DNA from: Anaerolineales bacterium
GTDB taxonomy: Bacteria > Chloroflexota > Anaerolineae > Anaerolineales > UBA4823
Reading direction: 5' to 3'
DNA length: 64,000 nt
Assembly (NCBI GenBank): GCA_016935755.1
Contig: JAFGQI010000137.1
Span: 1-64,000 of the forward strand
Shown here: piece after piece, positions 42,451 to 49,578 of the stretch
Numbering within the stretch: position 1 is the stretch's first letter
Layout of the letters: every line of letters starts with the position of its first letter
Notes under the pieces: model-generated
The model's database searches: none
What the model was told of the DNA's origin: nothing
What the model saw: the letters and a program-made list of their open reading frames with translations, nothing else
Position numbers and translations under genes: made by a program

Positions 42451-43278
42451 ATGACGCTTCTGGTGTTCATCCGCGGGGGCGGCGACCTGGCCAGTGGGGT
42501 GGCCTGGAGGCTGCATCGCGCTGGCCTGCGGGTAATGATGGCTGAACTGCCGCAGCCCCTGGTGGTTCGCCGGCTGGTTTCTTTCGCTGAGGCGGTTTAC
42601 CGGGGTGAATTTGAGGTGGAGGGGCTGACTGCCTTGCGGGCAGAATCAGTCGCACAGGCCTGGGATATTCTGGCACAAGGCAAAATCCCGGTGCTGGTTG
42701 ACCCACAGGCTTCTGCACTGGAAAGCATGCGGGCGTCCAGCGGGAGTGAGATGCCACTGGTGTTGGTGGATGCTCGCATGACCAAACAGCGGCCAGATGC
42801 GAGCCTCGCCGCGGCTGACCTGGTCATCGGATTGGGGCCGGGTTTTATCGCCGGGGAGCACTGCCATGCGGTCATCGAAACCAGCCGCGGCCATCATTTG
42901 GGGCGCGTCTACTGGCAGGGGACAACCCAGAGCGATACCGGCGTTCCAGACCCGGTGAGCGGGCATGGCCGGGAACGCGTCCTGCGCTCTCCCGCCGAAG
43001 GGCTTCTTTATACTCATGCAGAGATTGGCGATTCTCTCCAGCAGGGGCAGTTGATCGCCGAGGTAGCCGGGATGCCGGTGCAGGCGCCTTTTGATGGCGT
43101 GCTGCGCGGCCTGCTCCACCCAGGCTTGCAGGTCAGGCGGGGGATGAAAATCGGCGATGTCGACCCGCGCAATGATCCGCGTTTCTGCTCACTCATCTCG
43201 GATAAATCCCTGGCAATGGGTGGGAGCGTTCTGGAGGCCATCCTGTCCGTGTCCAGGCTCAGGCCCTACCTCTGGTAG
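42451..43278 (+). CDS. yqeB: selenium-dependent molybdenum hydroxylase accessory protein YqeB
   Basis: A 275-residue protein of the YqeB/EF2563 family: N-terminal FIRGGGDLASGVAWRLHRAGLRV (a dinucleotide-binding-like fold), LVDARMTKQ, IGLGPGFIAGEHCHAVIET, and a C-terminal barrel (QGQLIAEVAGMPVQAPFDGVLRGLL). These proteins occur with selenium-dependent molybdenum hydroxylases and probably help mature their cofactor, but the reaction is not defined. The gene is 14 nt after the hydroxylase subunit and 11 nt before yqeC-mocA. Confidence 0.88.
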   Translation: MTLLVFIRGGGDLASGVAWRLHRAGLRVMMAELPQPLVVRRLVSFAEAVYRGEFEVEGLTALRAESVAQAWDILAQGKIPVLVDPQASALESMRASSGSEMPLVLVDARMTKQRPDASLAAADLVIGLGPGFIAGEHCHAVIETSRGHHLGRVYWQGTTQSDTGVPDPVSGHGRERVLRSPAEGLLYTHAEIGDSLQQGQLIAEVAGMPVQAPFDGVLRGLLHPGLQVRRGMKIGDVDPRNDPRFCSLISDKSLAMGGSVLEAILSVSRLRPYLW

Positions 43279-43289
43279 CGGGTTCCCCG

Positions 43290-44681
43290 ATGCAGTTGGT
43301 TCAAGCCTTACGCCTGGGAGAGATCCCCCGCCTGGCCCTGGTCGGCTCGGGGGGTAAGACCACGGCGCTTTTCAAGCTGGCGGGCGAACTCTCAGCCAGG
43401 TCGAAACCACAGCATTGTACTGTGTTGGTCAGCGCTTCGACGCACCTGGCTGTGGACCAGGTGCAGTTTGGTGACCATTATTATTGTGCAACCTCACCCG
43501 AACAGATTGAAGATATATGCTCGCGGCTGCCCACGGGGGTCGTATTGTTCACTGGCTCACAAGCTGAGCCCGAACGGGTGGCCGGCCTGGATTTTCCGGC
43601 TCTCTTAGCGCTGAAACGAATTGCAGATGATCGGGGCCTGCCGCTTTTGATCGAGGCGGATGGATCGAGGCAGAAGCCGCTCAAAGCGCCTGCCGATCAT
43701 GAGCCCGTGATCCCCCCCTGGATTGAACAGGTTGTGGTTGTGGCCGGGCTTTCGGGCCTGGGAAAGCCGCTTGGACAGGCCTGGGTGCACCGCCCGGAGC
43801 GCTTTGCCGAATTGACCGGGCTGCAGGTGGGCGAAACCGTCACACCGGAGGCCCTGATGGGCGAGCTTACTCACCCGGCAGGCGGATTAAAAGGCATCCC
43901 GCCCGGGGCGCGCCGGTTGGCGCTGCTCAACCAGGCGGACAGCGAGGCGCTTCAGGGGATGGCGCTTGGGATGGCTGCCCTGCTTTTACGCGCCTACCAG
44001 GCGGTGGTCGTGGCTGCGCTGGCCCCTGAAGAAAGTTCATCTGGTGAACCGGAGACCTCGGTTCTGGCTGTGCACGAAGGTGTGGCAGGGATCATCCTGG
44101 CGGCTGGCGCCGCCAGCCGGATGGGGGTTCCCAAGCAGCTTCTGCTCTGGCGTGGAGAGCCGTTTGTGCGCCATGTCGGACGCGCAGCTCTGCAAGCCGG
44201 TCTTCACCCGGTGGTGCTGGTGAGCGGGGCAGAATCCGAAGCAGTGCGGCAGGCGGTGCAGGATATGCCCATCCAGGTGGTGCAGAATAATGCCTGGCAG
44301 TTCGGTCAGAGTACGTCGGTCAGGGCAGGGCTGCAAGCTCTGCCCGCGGACACCGGCGCGGCAGTATTTTTGCTGGCAGATCAGCCCCTGGTTTCGGTTG
44401 AACTGCTCCGCAGCCTGGTTGCCCTGCACGCCCGAGAGCTTCATCCCATTGTTGCGCCTCTGATGGACGGACAGCGCGCCAACCCGGTGTTGTTCGACCG
44501 GCAGACATTCCCTGATCTGCTGCGGCTTTCGGGCGACACCGGTGGGCGGGCGTTGTTTTCACGCTACCAGCCAGGCTGGCTGACCTGGCATGATCGCTCT
44601 GTGATGGTAGACATTGACACTCCGCAGGATTACGAACGCTTCATTGAGAATGACCGATCAGAGATTGGAGATCACCCGTGA
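43290..44681 (+). CDS. fusion of YqeC and MocA-type nucleotidyltransferase
   Basis: A 463-residue fusion. Residues ~1-235 match YqeC, an accessory protein of selenium-dependent molybdenum hydroxylases: LALVGSGGKTTALFKLA (P-loop), LLIEADGSRQKPLKAPADHEPVIP, and LSGLGKPL. Residues ~265-463 are a MobA/MocA-like transferase with AGIILAAGAASRMGVPKQLLLW, FLLADQPLV and GDTGGRALF, which links CMP (MocA) or GMP (MobA) to molybdopterin. Sequence does not settle CTP versus GTP. The two are commonly separate genes in this pathway, so fusion supports a shared step. The stop overlaps the next GTG by 4 nt. Confidence 0.88.
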   Translation: MQLVQALRLGEIPRLALVGSGGKTTALFKLAGELSARSKPQHCTVLVSASTHLAVDQVQFGDHYYCATSPEQIEDICSRLPTGVVLFTGSQAEPERVAGLDFPALLALKRIADDRGLPLLIEADGSRQKPLKAPADHEPVIPPWIEQVVVVAGLSGLGKPLGQAWVHRPERFAELTGLQVGETVTPEALMGELTHPAGGLKGIPPGARRLALLNQADSEALQGMALGMAALLLRAYQAVVVAALAPEESSSGEPETSVLAVHEGVAGIILAAGAASRMGVPKQLLLWRGEPFVRHVGRAALQAGLHPVVLVSGAESEAVRQAVQDMPIQVVQNNAWQFGQSTSVRAGLQALPADTGAAVFLLADQPLVSVELLRSLVALHARELHPIVAPLMDGQRANPVLFDRQTFPDLLRLSGDTGGRALFSRYQPGWLTWHDRSVMVDIDTPQDYERFIENDRSEIGDHP

Positions 44682-45268
44682 ATGTATCCGCCATTGTGCT
44701 GGCGGCCGGTCAATCCAGCCGCATGGGCTCGCCCAAGATGATCCTGCCCTGGGGAAGCAGCACAGTCATTGGTCGGGTTGTTGATGTACTGCAGCAGGCA
44801 GGAATCGAGGATATTATCGTGGTCACAGGCGGCGCGCGGCAGCTGGTAGAGCAGGCCCTGGCTGGAAAGCCGGTGCGGGCGGTTTTCAACCCTCGCTACC
44901 AGCAGGATCATATGACCTATTCGCTGCAAACTGGCCTGCTTGAACTGGGGGAGCAGGTTTCTGCGGCTCTGGTAGCTCTTGGCGACCAGCCTCAGATCGA
45001 GGCGCCGGTTGTCCTGGCTGTGCTGCAGGCTTATCTGGAAAAAGGCAGCCCTCTGGTGATCCCGAGCTACCAGATGCGGCGCGGCCATCCCTGGCTGGTG
45101 GATCGAGCCTTATGGGGGGGACTGCTTGGATTGCTCCCCCCAGCAACCTTACGGGATTTCCTGAATCGCCATCAAGAGCAGATTGAATATCTGCCTGTGG
45201 CGGCGGATTCTGTGCTGCGCGATCTGGATACACCGCTGGATTATCAACGGGAGCATCCTGCGCTGTAA
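44678..45268 (+). CDS. second MobA/MocA-type nucleotidyltransferase
   Basis: A 196-residue NTP transferase: VSAIVLAAGQSSRMGSPKMILPW at the N terminus, NPRYQQDHMTYSLQTGL, and ALGDQPQIEAPVV. It is a paralogue of the C-terminal half of the preceding fusion. Having two such enzymes suggests different nucleotides or different cofactors are handled, for example cytosine and guanine dinucleotide forms. It starts at GTG overlapping the previous stop. Confidence 0.87.
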   Translation: MNVSAIVLAAGQSSRMGSPKMILPWGSSTVIGRVVDVLQQAGIEDIIVVTGGARQLVEQALAGKPVRAVFNPRYQQDHMTYSLQTGLLELGEQVSAALVALGDQPQIEAPVVLAVLQAYLEKGSPLVIPSYQMRRGHPWLVDRALWGGLLGLLPPATLRDFLNRHQEQIEYLPVAADSVLRDLDTPLDYQREHPAL

Positions 45269-45304
45269 GCAGGAGTTCTCGTGGCGAAAGCGACCGTGGA
45301 AGAG

Positions 45305-45310
45305 TATAAT
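45305..45310 (+). promoter_or_regulatory. -10 element upstream of the response regulator gene
   Basis: TATAAT at 45305-45310 with a weak -35-like TGGCGA (45282-45287) 17 bp upstream. The leader would be about 43 nt and carries GAGGAT before the ATG at 45360. Confidence 0.45.
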
Positions 45311-45359
45311 TCAGACAAACAACATCGCCCCTGGTGGGTGATGGGTGATTTGAGGATGT

Positions 45360-45743
45360 ATGGCTGAAGTAAAGAAAATTGTCATTGTGGAGGATGAACC
45401 GGATACCGCAGAGATGTTTGCTGAGATGATGCGTCTCAGCGGATATCAGGTGGTTAAGTCATACAGTGGGACGCGGGCAATCGCCGTAATTGCTGAAGAA
45501 AAACCTGCTGCTGTTGTTCTCGATGTGATGATGCCTGAGTTCTCTGGGCTGGACCTCTTACGCTATATGCGCAAAGACGCACGCCTGGCAAAAATCCCGG
45601 TGGTCATTGTCTCAGCCAAAGGATTACCCTCTGATATACAGGATGGATTGGAGGCAGGGGCGGCCTCCTATCTAACCAAGCCCGTCTCCTTTACCGATCT
45701 AAAAGATGCCATTGAGAAAGCCATCCGGGGTGGGGTAAATTGA
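45360..45743 (+). CDS. single-domain response regulator
   Basis: A 127-residue receiver domain with no output domain. Phosphorylation-site geometry is intact: acidic pair in IVEDEPDT, phospho-acceptor Asp in VVLDVMMPE, Ser in VIVSAKG and Lys in SYLTKPVS. CheY-like proteins of this kind pass signals by protein contact. No histidine kinase is in the window. Confidence 0.9.
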   Translation: MAEVKKIVIVEDEPDTAEMFAEMMRLSGYQVVKSYSGTRAIAVIAEEKPAAVVLDVMMPEFSGLDLLRYMRKDARLAKIPVVIVSAKGLPSDIQDGLEAGAASYLTKPVSFTDLKDAIEKAIRGGVN

Positions 45744-45809
45744 GCCGCTGTCTGGGGAACCCCAACGGGGCAGGCAGATCCTTTCTTGAATGAGGTAGAG
45801 CAGCGCTCC

Positions 45810-46418
45810 ATGCCGTTTATTCGAGCCTTTATTGCCATCAGCCTTACGGATGAAATTTATCAGCACCTGGATCAGGTGATCAGCTTACTGCAGAGCCGTC
45901 TGCCCAAAGCCCCTGTTCGTTGGGCGCCGGCTAATAACATCCATCTGACGCTAAAATTCCTGGGGGAAATATCCACAGCCAACCTGGCCGTGCTGCAGAA
46001 AACTTTGCAGGCGGAGGTCAGCCGCCATGCGCCTTTCGAGATCAGCGTGGGCGAAGTGGGAGCCTTTCCCTCTATCCGCCGTCCGCGGGTCATTTGGGTG
46101 GGGGTGAAGGCGCCGCCCGAATTGCATACGGTTCAGCATAATGTGGAGGCAGAACTGGCTCGCCTGGGTTATGCTGCAGAAGAACGTGATTTTTCTCCCC
46201 ACCTCACCCTGGGCAGGATCGGTCGCAATGCGACCCCTGAAGAGGTGCATAAGATCAGCGAGGTCTTGAGCAGCGTCAGGGTGGGTTTCTTGGGAGCTGC
46301 CCGGGTTCAAACTGTCCATTTATATCGCAGCGATCTGCAGCCGGGAGGCGCGCTGTACACCCGGCTGTTCACAGCCCATCTGGCTGCCTCGGAGGGGCAG
46401 GTCTCAGGTGGGAATTAG
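45810..46418 (+). CDS. thpR: RNA 2',3'-cyclic phosphodiesterase
   Basis: A 202-residue 2H phosphoesterase. Both catalytic H-x-T-x tetrads are present, HLTLKFLGE (~50) and HLTLGRIG (~135), each with the usual hydrophobic surroundings. The family hydrolyses 2',3'-cyclic phosphate ends of RNA; its cellular target is uncertain. The ATG at 45810 gives the usual MPFIRAFIAI start; an in-frame TTG at 45786 is possible, as neither has a strong ribosome-binding site. Confidence 0.88.
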   Translation: MPFIRAFIAISLTDEIYQHLDQVISLLQSRLPKAPVRWAPANNIHLTLKFLGEISTANLAVLQKTLQAEVSRHAPFEISVGEVGAFPSIRRPRVIWVGVKAPPELHTVQHNVEAELARLGYAAEERDFSPHLTLGRIGRNATPEEVHKISEVLSSVRVGFLGAARVQTVHLYRSDLQPGGALYTRLFTAHLAASEGQVSGGN

Positions 46419-46440
46419 TCTTTGCCATGTGAGGTGACTT

Positions 46441-46785
46441 CTGGATACACTCGAACTTGCCCGAACCCTTGTAACGTTCCTGGAAGAGAAAAAAGGAGAG
46501 GATATCATCTTGTTGGATATTCACGATATATCCGATTTCGCGGATTACTTCGTGATTTGCTCCGGCACCAGCGACCGGATGCTGCAGGCGTTGGCGGATG
46601 ATTTGTCGGAAAAGGCGCGCCAGCAGATGAACCTGCGCGGCAGGCTGGAAGGTGTGCCGCAGGATGGCTGGATGCTGCTGGATTATGGAGATGTGATCAT
46701 CCATCTGTTTTCTCCAGACCGGCGCGATTATTATCGCCTGGAAGAGCTTTGGAGCAAGGGCAAAGTCCTTCTTCGCCTGCAGTAG
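46441..46785 (+). CDS. rsfS: ribosome silencing factor RsfS, probable CTG start
   Basis: A 114-residue protein of the RsfS (Iojap) family, which binds uL14 and blocks subunit joining in starvation. The conserved N-terminal part LDTLELARTLVTFLEEKKG lies upstream of any in-frame ATG, GTG or TTG except the TTG at 46510, which would remove it. The frame is closed by TGA at 46435-46437, and CTG at 46441 follows GAGG (46431-46434) with 6-nt spacing, so CTG is the best start. The rest matches: EDIILLDIHDISDFADYFVICSG and DVIIHLFSPDRRDYYRLEELW. Confidence 0.82.
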   Translation: MDTLELARTLVTFLEEKKGEDIILLDIHDISDFADYFVICSGTSDRMLQALADDLSEKARQQMNLRGRLEGVPQDGWMLLDYGDVIIHLFSPDRRDYYRLEELWSKGKVLLRLQ

Positions 46786-46806
46786 TCGTATTCTCAGTTA
46801 TTAACC

Positions 46807-47499
46807 ATGCGGATTCATAACCTCTCCCTGGGGTTAGCCCGCGCGTATTTGGTGGAGCACGAGGCGGGTTTAGCGCTGGTAGATGCCGGCTCTCCGGGCA
46901 TGGAAAAGGTGGTTTTGCAAACCATGCAGGAGATTTCCCGGCAAGATTTGCGCATCATCGTCATCACCCATGCTCATCTGGATCATTATGGCAGCGCCGC
47001 TGCCCTCAGGCGAGCGACTGGAGCGCCTGTGGCTGTTCATCTCGCCGATGCGTCAGCCATGCAGCGGGGCGATTCTCCTTTGGGGAGCCCTCGCGGCCGA
47101 GGCAGGTTGGTGAAGGCGCTCTTCCCGCTGATCAACTTTATTCTCCATCCAGAACCCGTTACACCTGATCTATCGCTTGATGATGGAGATGATTTATCCA
47201 GCTACGGGGTGCCAATAAAAGTTCTGCATACCCCCGGACATACACCTGGGTCCTGCTGTTACATCCTTGCAGATCGCTGGGCCTTCGTCGGTGACCTGCT
47301 CTCGACGACCGGTGGCCCGCATATGCAGCGTTATTTCGCTCAGGATTGGGCTATGATCCCTGCCAGCTTGAATCGCCTGAAAGCGCTGCATCCAGAAAAA
47401 ATATATCCTGGTCATGGAACAGACTTATTGGATGGCGAAGTGTTACAATTGTTGGGATCGTCATCGACCCAATCTGGCGCAGGATATCGCAATGCGTAA
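46807..47499 (+). CDS. MBL-fold metallohydrolase
   Basis: A 230-residue metallo-beta-lactamase-fold protein. Metal ligands are visible in ITHAHLDHYGSAAAL (HxHxDH), LHTPGHTPGSCCY and the terminal YPGHG. Such enzymes act as hydrolases or glyoxalase II-like thioesterases; substrate unknown. It follows rsfS by 21 nt and its end overlaps trpS by 8 nt, so all are probably one transcript. Confidence 0.87.
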   Translation: MRIHNLSLGLARAYLVEHEAGLALVDAGSPGMEKVVLQTMQEISRQDLRIIVITHAHLDHYGSAAALRRATGAPVAVHLADASAMQRGDSPLGSPRGRGRLVKALFPLINFILHPEPVTPDLSLDDGDDLSSYGVPIKVLHTPGHTPGSCCYILADRWAFVGDLLSTTGGPHMQRYFAQDWAMIPASLNRLKALHPEKIYPGHGTDLLDGEVLQLLGSSSTQSGAGYRNA

Positions 47500-48490
47500 A
47501 AAACGTGTCTTTTCAGGGATACAACCCTCGGGAACCTTGCATATTGGCAATTATCTGGGCGCAATTCGCCAATGGCTGGTGGAACAAAAATACAAAGAGG
47601 GATACTTCTGCATCGTTGATATGCATGCCATCACGGTGCCGCAAGACCCAGAGATTCTCCGGCGCAGGGTGCGCGAACTGGCCGCGGTTTACCTGGCCTC
47701 TGGGCTTGATCCACGCTACAGCACAATTTTCGTGCAAAGCCATGTGCCTGCCCATGCGGAGGCGTGTTGGATATTAAATTGTGTCACCCCGGTTGGCTGG
47801 CTTGAGCGCATGACGCAGTACAAATCCAAAGCCCAGCAAGGCGCCAGCGTTAGCGCGGGCCTGCTGGATTATCCGGTGCTGCAGGCGGCGGATATTTTAT
47901 TGTACGACACCGATGAGGTTCCTGTTGGCGAAGATCAAAAACAGCATGTAGAACTGTCGCGCGATATCGCCCAGCGTTTCAATCGCCTCTATGGGGAGAC
48001 GTTTGTCCTCCCAGAAGCTGTCATCCCGACCAGCGGCAGCCGCATCCGCGCCTTCAACGAACCCAGCCGCAAGATGAGCAAGAGCGAGGCGCAGATCCGC
48101 GGGCACGCGGTCAACCTGATCGATGAACCTGACGAAATCCGCCTGACCATCCAGCAGGCGGTGACGGACTCGGGGCGGGAAATTCTATTTTCCGATGATC
48201 CGCATAGAGCGGGCATCAATAATTTGCTGGAAGTGTACGAACTTTTTACCGGGTTGGATCGCCAGGCGATCGAGGTGCATTTTGCCGGTAAGGGGTACGG
48301 CGTGCTGAAGAAAGAGCTGATTGAGGTGGTGGTTGAAGCCTTGCGCCCTATTCGCGAGCGCTATTATAAATTGCTGGCTAACCCTGCCGAGATCGACCAG
48401 ATCTTGCGCGCAGGCGCTGAAAAGGCGCGCGCAGTGGCAGAGCCAAAACTATTCCAGATGAAAAAGCGGGTTGGATTTCTGATAACTTAG
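47492..48490 (+). CDS. trpS: tryptophan-tRNA ligase
   Basis: A 332-residue class I aminoacyl-tRNA synthetase. The HIGH-type motif appears as GTLHIGNYLGAI and the KMSKS motif as RKMSKSEAQIRG, with the family block VGEDQKQHVELSRDIAQRFN between them. The ATG at 47492 lies 8 nt before the end of the MBL gene and gives the normal N terminus KKRVFSGIQPSG; an upstream in-frame ATG at 47414 would add an unrelated extension. Confidence 0.95.
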   Translation: MRKKRVFSGIQPSGTLHIGNYLGAIRQWLVEQKYKEGYFCIVDMHAITVPQDPEILRRRVRELAAVYLASGLDPRYSTIFVQSHVPAHAEACWILNCVTPVGWLERMTQYKSKAQQGASVSAGLLDYPVLQAADILLYDTDEVPVGEDQKQHVELSRDIAQRFNRLYGETFVLPEAVIPTSGSRIRAFNEPSRKMSKSEAQIRGHAVNLIDEPDEIRLTIQQAVTDSGREILFSDDPHRAGINNLLEVYELFTGLDRQAIEVHFAGKGYGVLKKELIEVVVEALRPIRERYYKLLANPAEIDQILRAGAEKARAVAEPKLFQMKKRVGFLIT

Positions 48491-48499
48491 GAGACCAGG

Positions 48500-48994
48500 A
48501 TGGCAGAGAAAGCATTTCAAGATTATTACCCCGACCAGATGAGCTACTGCTATGGCTGCGGACGGCTGAATGAATTTGGCTTACAGATTAAGAGCTACTG
48601 GGATGGCGACGAGACGGTGTGCATCTACCAGCCGCGCCCATACCATATTGCAGTGCCGGGATATGTTTATGGGGGCCTGCTGGCCTCTCTCATTGACTGC
48701 CACGGCACTGGCACGGCGGCAGCCGCAGCCTATCGCGATCAAGGGCGAGCCATGGACAGCGATCCTCCGCTGCGTTTTCTTACCGCTTCCTTGCATGTTG
48801 ATTACCTTCATCCCACTCCTATGGGTGTTCCGTTAGAAGTGCGCGGCAGGATAAAAGAAGTCAAGGGGCGGAAAGTGATTGTGGCCGAAACCCTTGCGGC
48901 GGGTGGTAAAATATGCGTACAAGGCGAAGTGGTGGCTGTGCAGGTGCCTGACCAGTTGTTTCAGCAGATCATTCGGGAAGGTTCGGGAGGGTAG
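48500..48994 (+). CDS. PaaI-type hotdog thioesterase
   Basis: A 164-residue hotdog-fold protein. The pattern [15 protein letters not shown], then [21 protein letters not shown] and [19 protein letters not shown], matches the PaaI/YbgC-like acyl-CoA thioesterase group. The substrate is likely a short or aromatic acyl-CoA but cannot be named. An AGGAGACC site does not decide the start; the ATG at 48500 is the first in frame and is 9 nt after trpS. Confidence 0.83.
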   Translation: MAEKAFQDYYPDQMSYCYGCGRLNEFGLQIKSYWDGDETVCIYQPRPYHIAVPGYVYGGLLASLIDCHGTGTAAAAAYRDQGRAMDSDPPLRFLTASLHVDYLHPTPMGVPLEVRGRIKEVKGRKVIVAETLAAGGKICVQGEVVAVQVPDQLFQQIIREGSGG

Positions 48995-49074
48995 TTTGTG
49001 TTTGTTTGGTAGCGGGATGCCTTGCGGTAGAAGTGCATTCCGTTAATTTGGGAAAACAAAAAGGAGAAAAAACT

Positions 49075-49509
49075 ATGTTGAAAGAATTCAAGGAATTCAT
49101 CATGCGCGGCAGTGTCATGGATCTGGCGGTCGGCATCGTGATCGGCGCCGCATTCACCAGTATTGTCGGCTCATTTGTCAACGATATCCTGATGCCGCCG
49201 ATTGGCCTGCTGCTGGGCAAAGTTAATTTTTCAGATTTGTTTATCAACCTTTCCGGCCAGGAATTCGCCTCCGTGGCGGCGGCTAAGGAAGCTGGCGCGG
49301 CCACATTAAATTATGGGCTGTTCATCAACAACGTGATCAATTTCTTGATCGTCGCCTTTGCGATTTTCCTGGTCGTCAAGGCGGTCAATCGTATGAAACG
49401 CCAGCCAGAGCCAGCCCCGGCTGAACCGACGACCAAGGATTGCCCCTACTGCTTCACCAGCATCCCGATCAAGGCCACACGCTGCCCGCACTGCACTTCT
49501 CAGCTGTAA
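49075..49509 (+). CDS. mscL: large-conductance mechanosensitive channel with C-terminal zinc ribbon
   Basis: A 144-residue channel that opens under membrane tension to release solutes. [35 protein letters not shown] is the usual N-terminal helix and TM1, and TM2 is at ~82-103 ([21 protein letters not shown]). Beyond the normal end a Pro-rich linker leads to a zinc ribbon, CPYC and CPHC (~122-141). This tail is an addition to the standard channel and may bind metal or a partner. AAGGAGA precedes the ATG. Confidence 0.93.
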   Translation: MLKEFKEFIMRGSVMDLAVGIVIGAAFTSIVGSFVNDILMPPIGLLLGKVNFSDLFINLSGQEFASVAAAKEAGAATLNYGLFINNVINFLIVAFAIFLVVKAVNRMKRQPEPAPAEPTTKDCPYCFTSIPIKATRCPHCTSQL

Positions 49510-49535
49510 GAAGATGCAATAGACAACTAAATAAA

Positions 49536-49578
49536 CCGGCGCCCAATGCTTGCATGACGGACGCCGGCTGCATTTTTT
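49536..49578 (+). terminator. weak terminator after mscL
   Basis: CCGGCG (49536-49541) can pair with CGCCGG (49562-49567) across a 20-base loop, followed after five bases by six T (49573-49578). The stem is short, so function is uncertain; the T-run overlaps the end of the convergent transglutaminase gene. Confidence 0.35.

Noticed and set aside
45747-45775. GGGG/CCCC hairpin between the response regulator and thpR as a terminator
   Set aside because: The stem is short and no T-tract follows on either strand.
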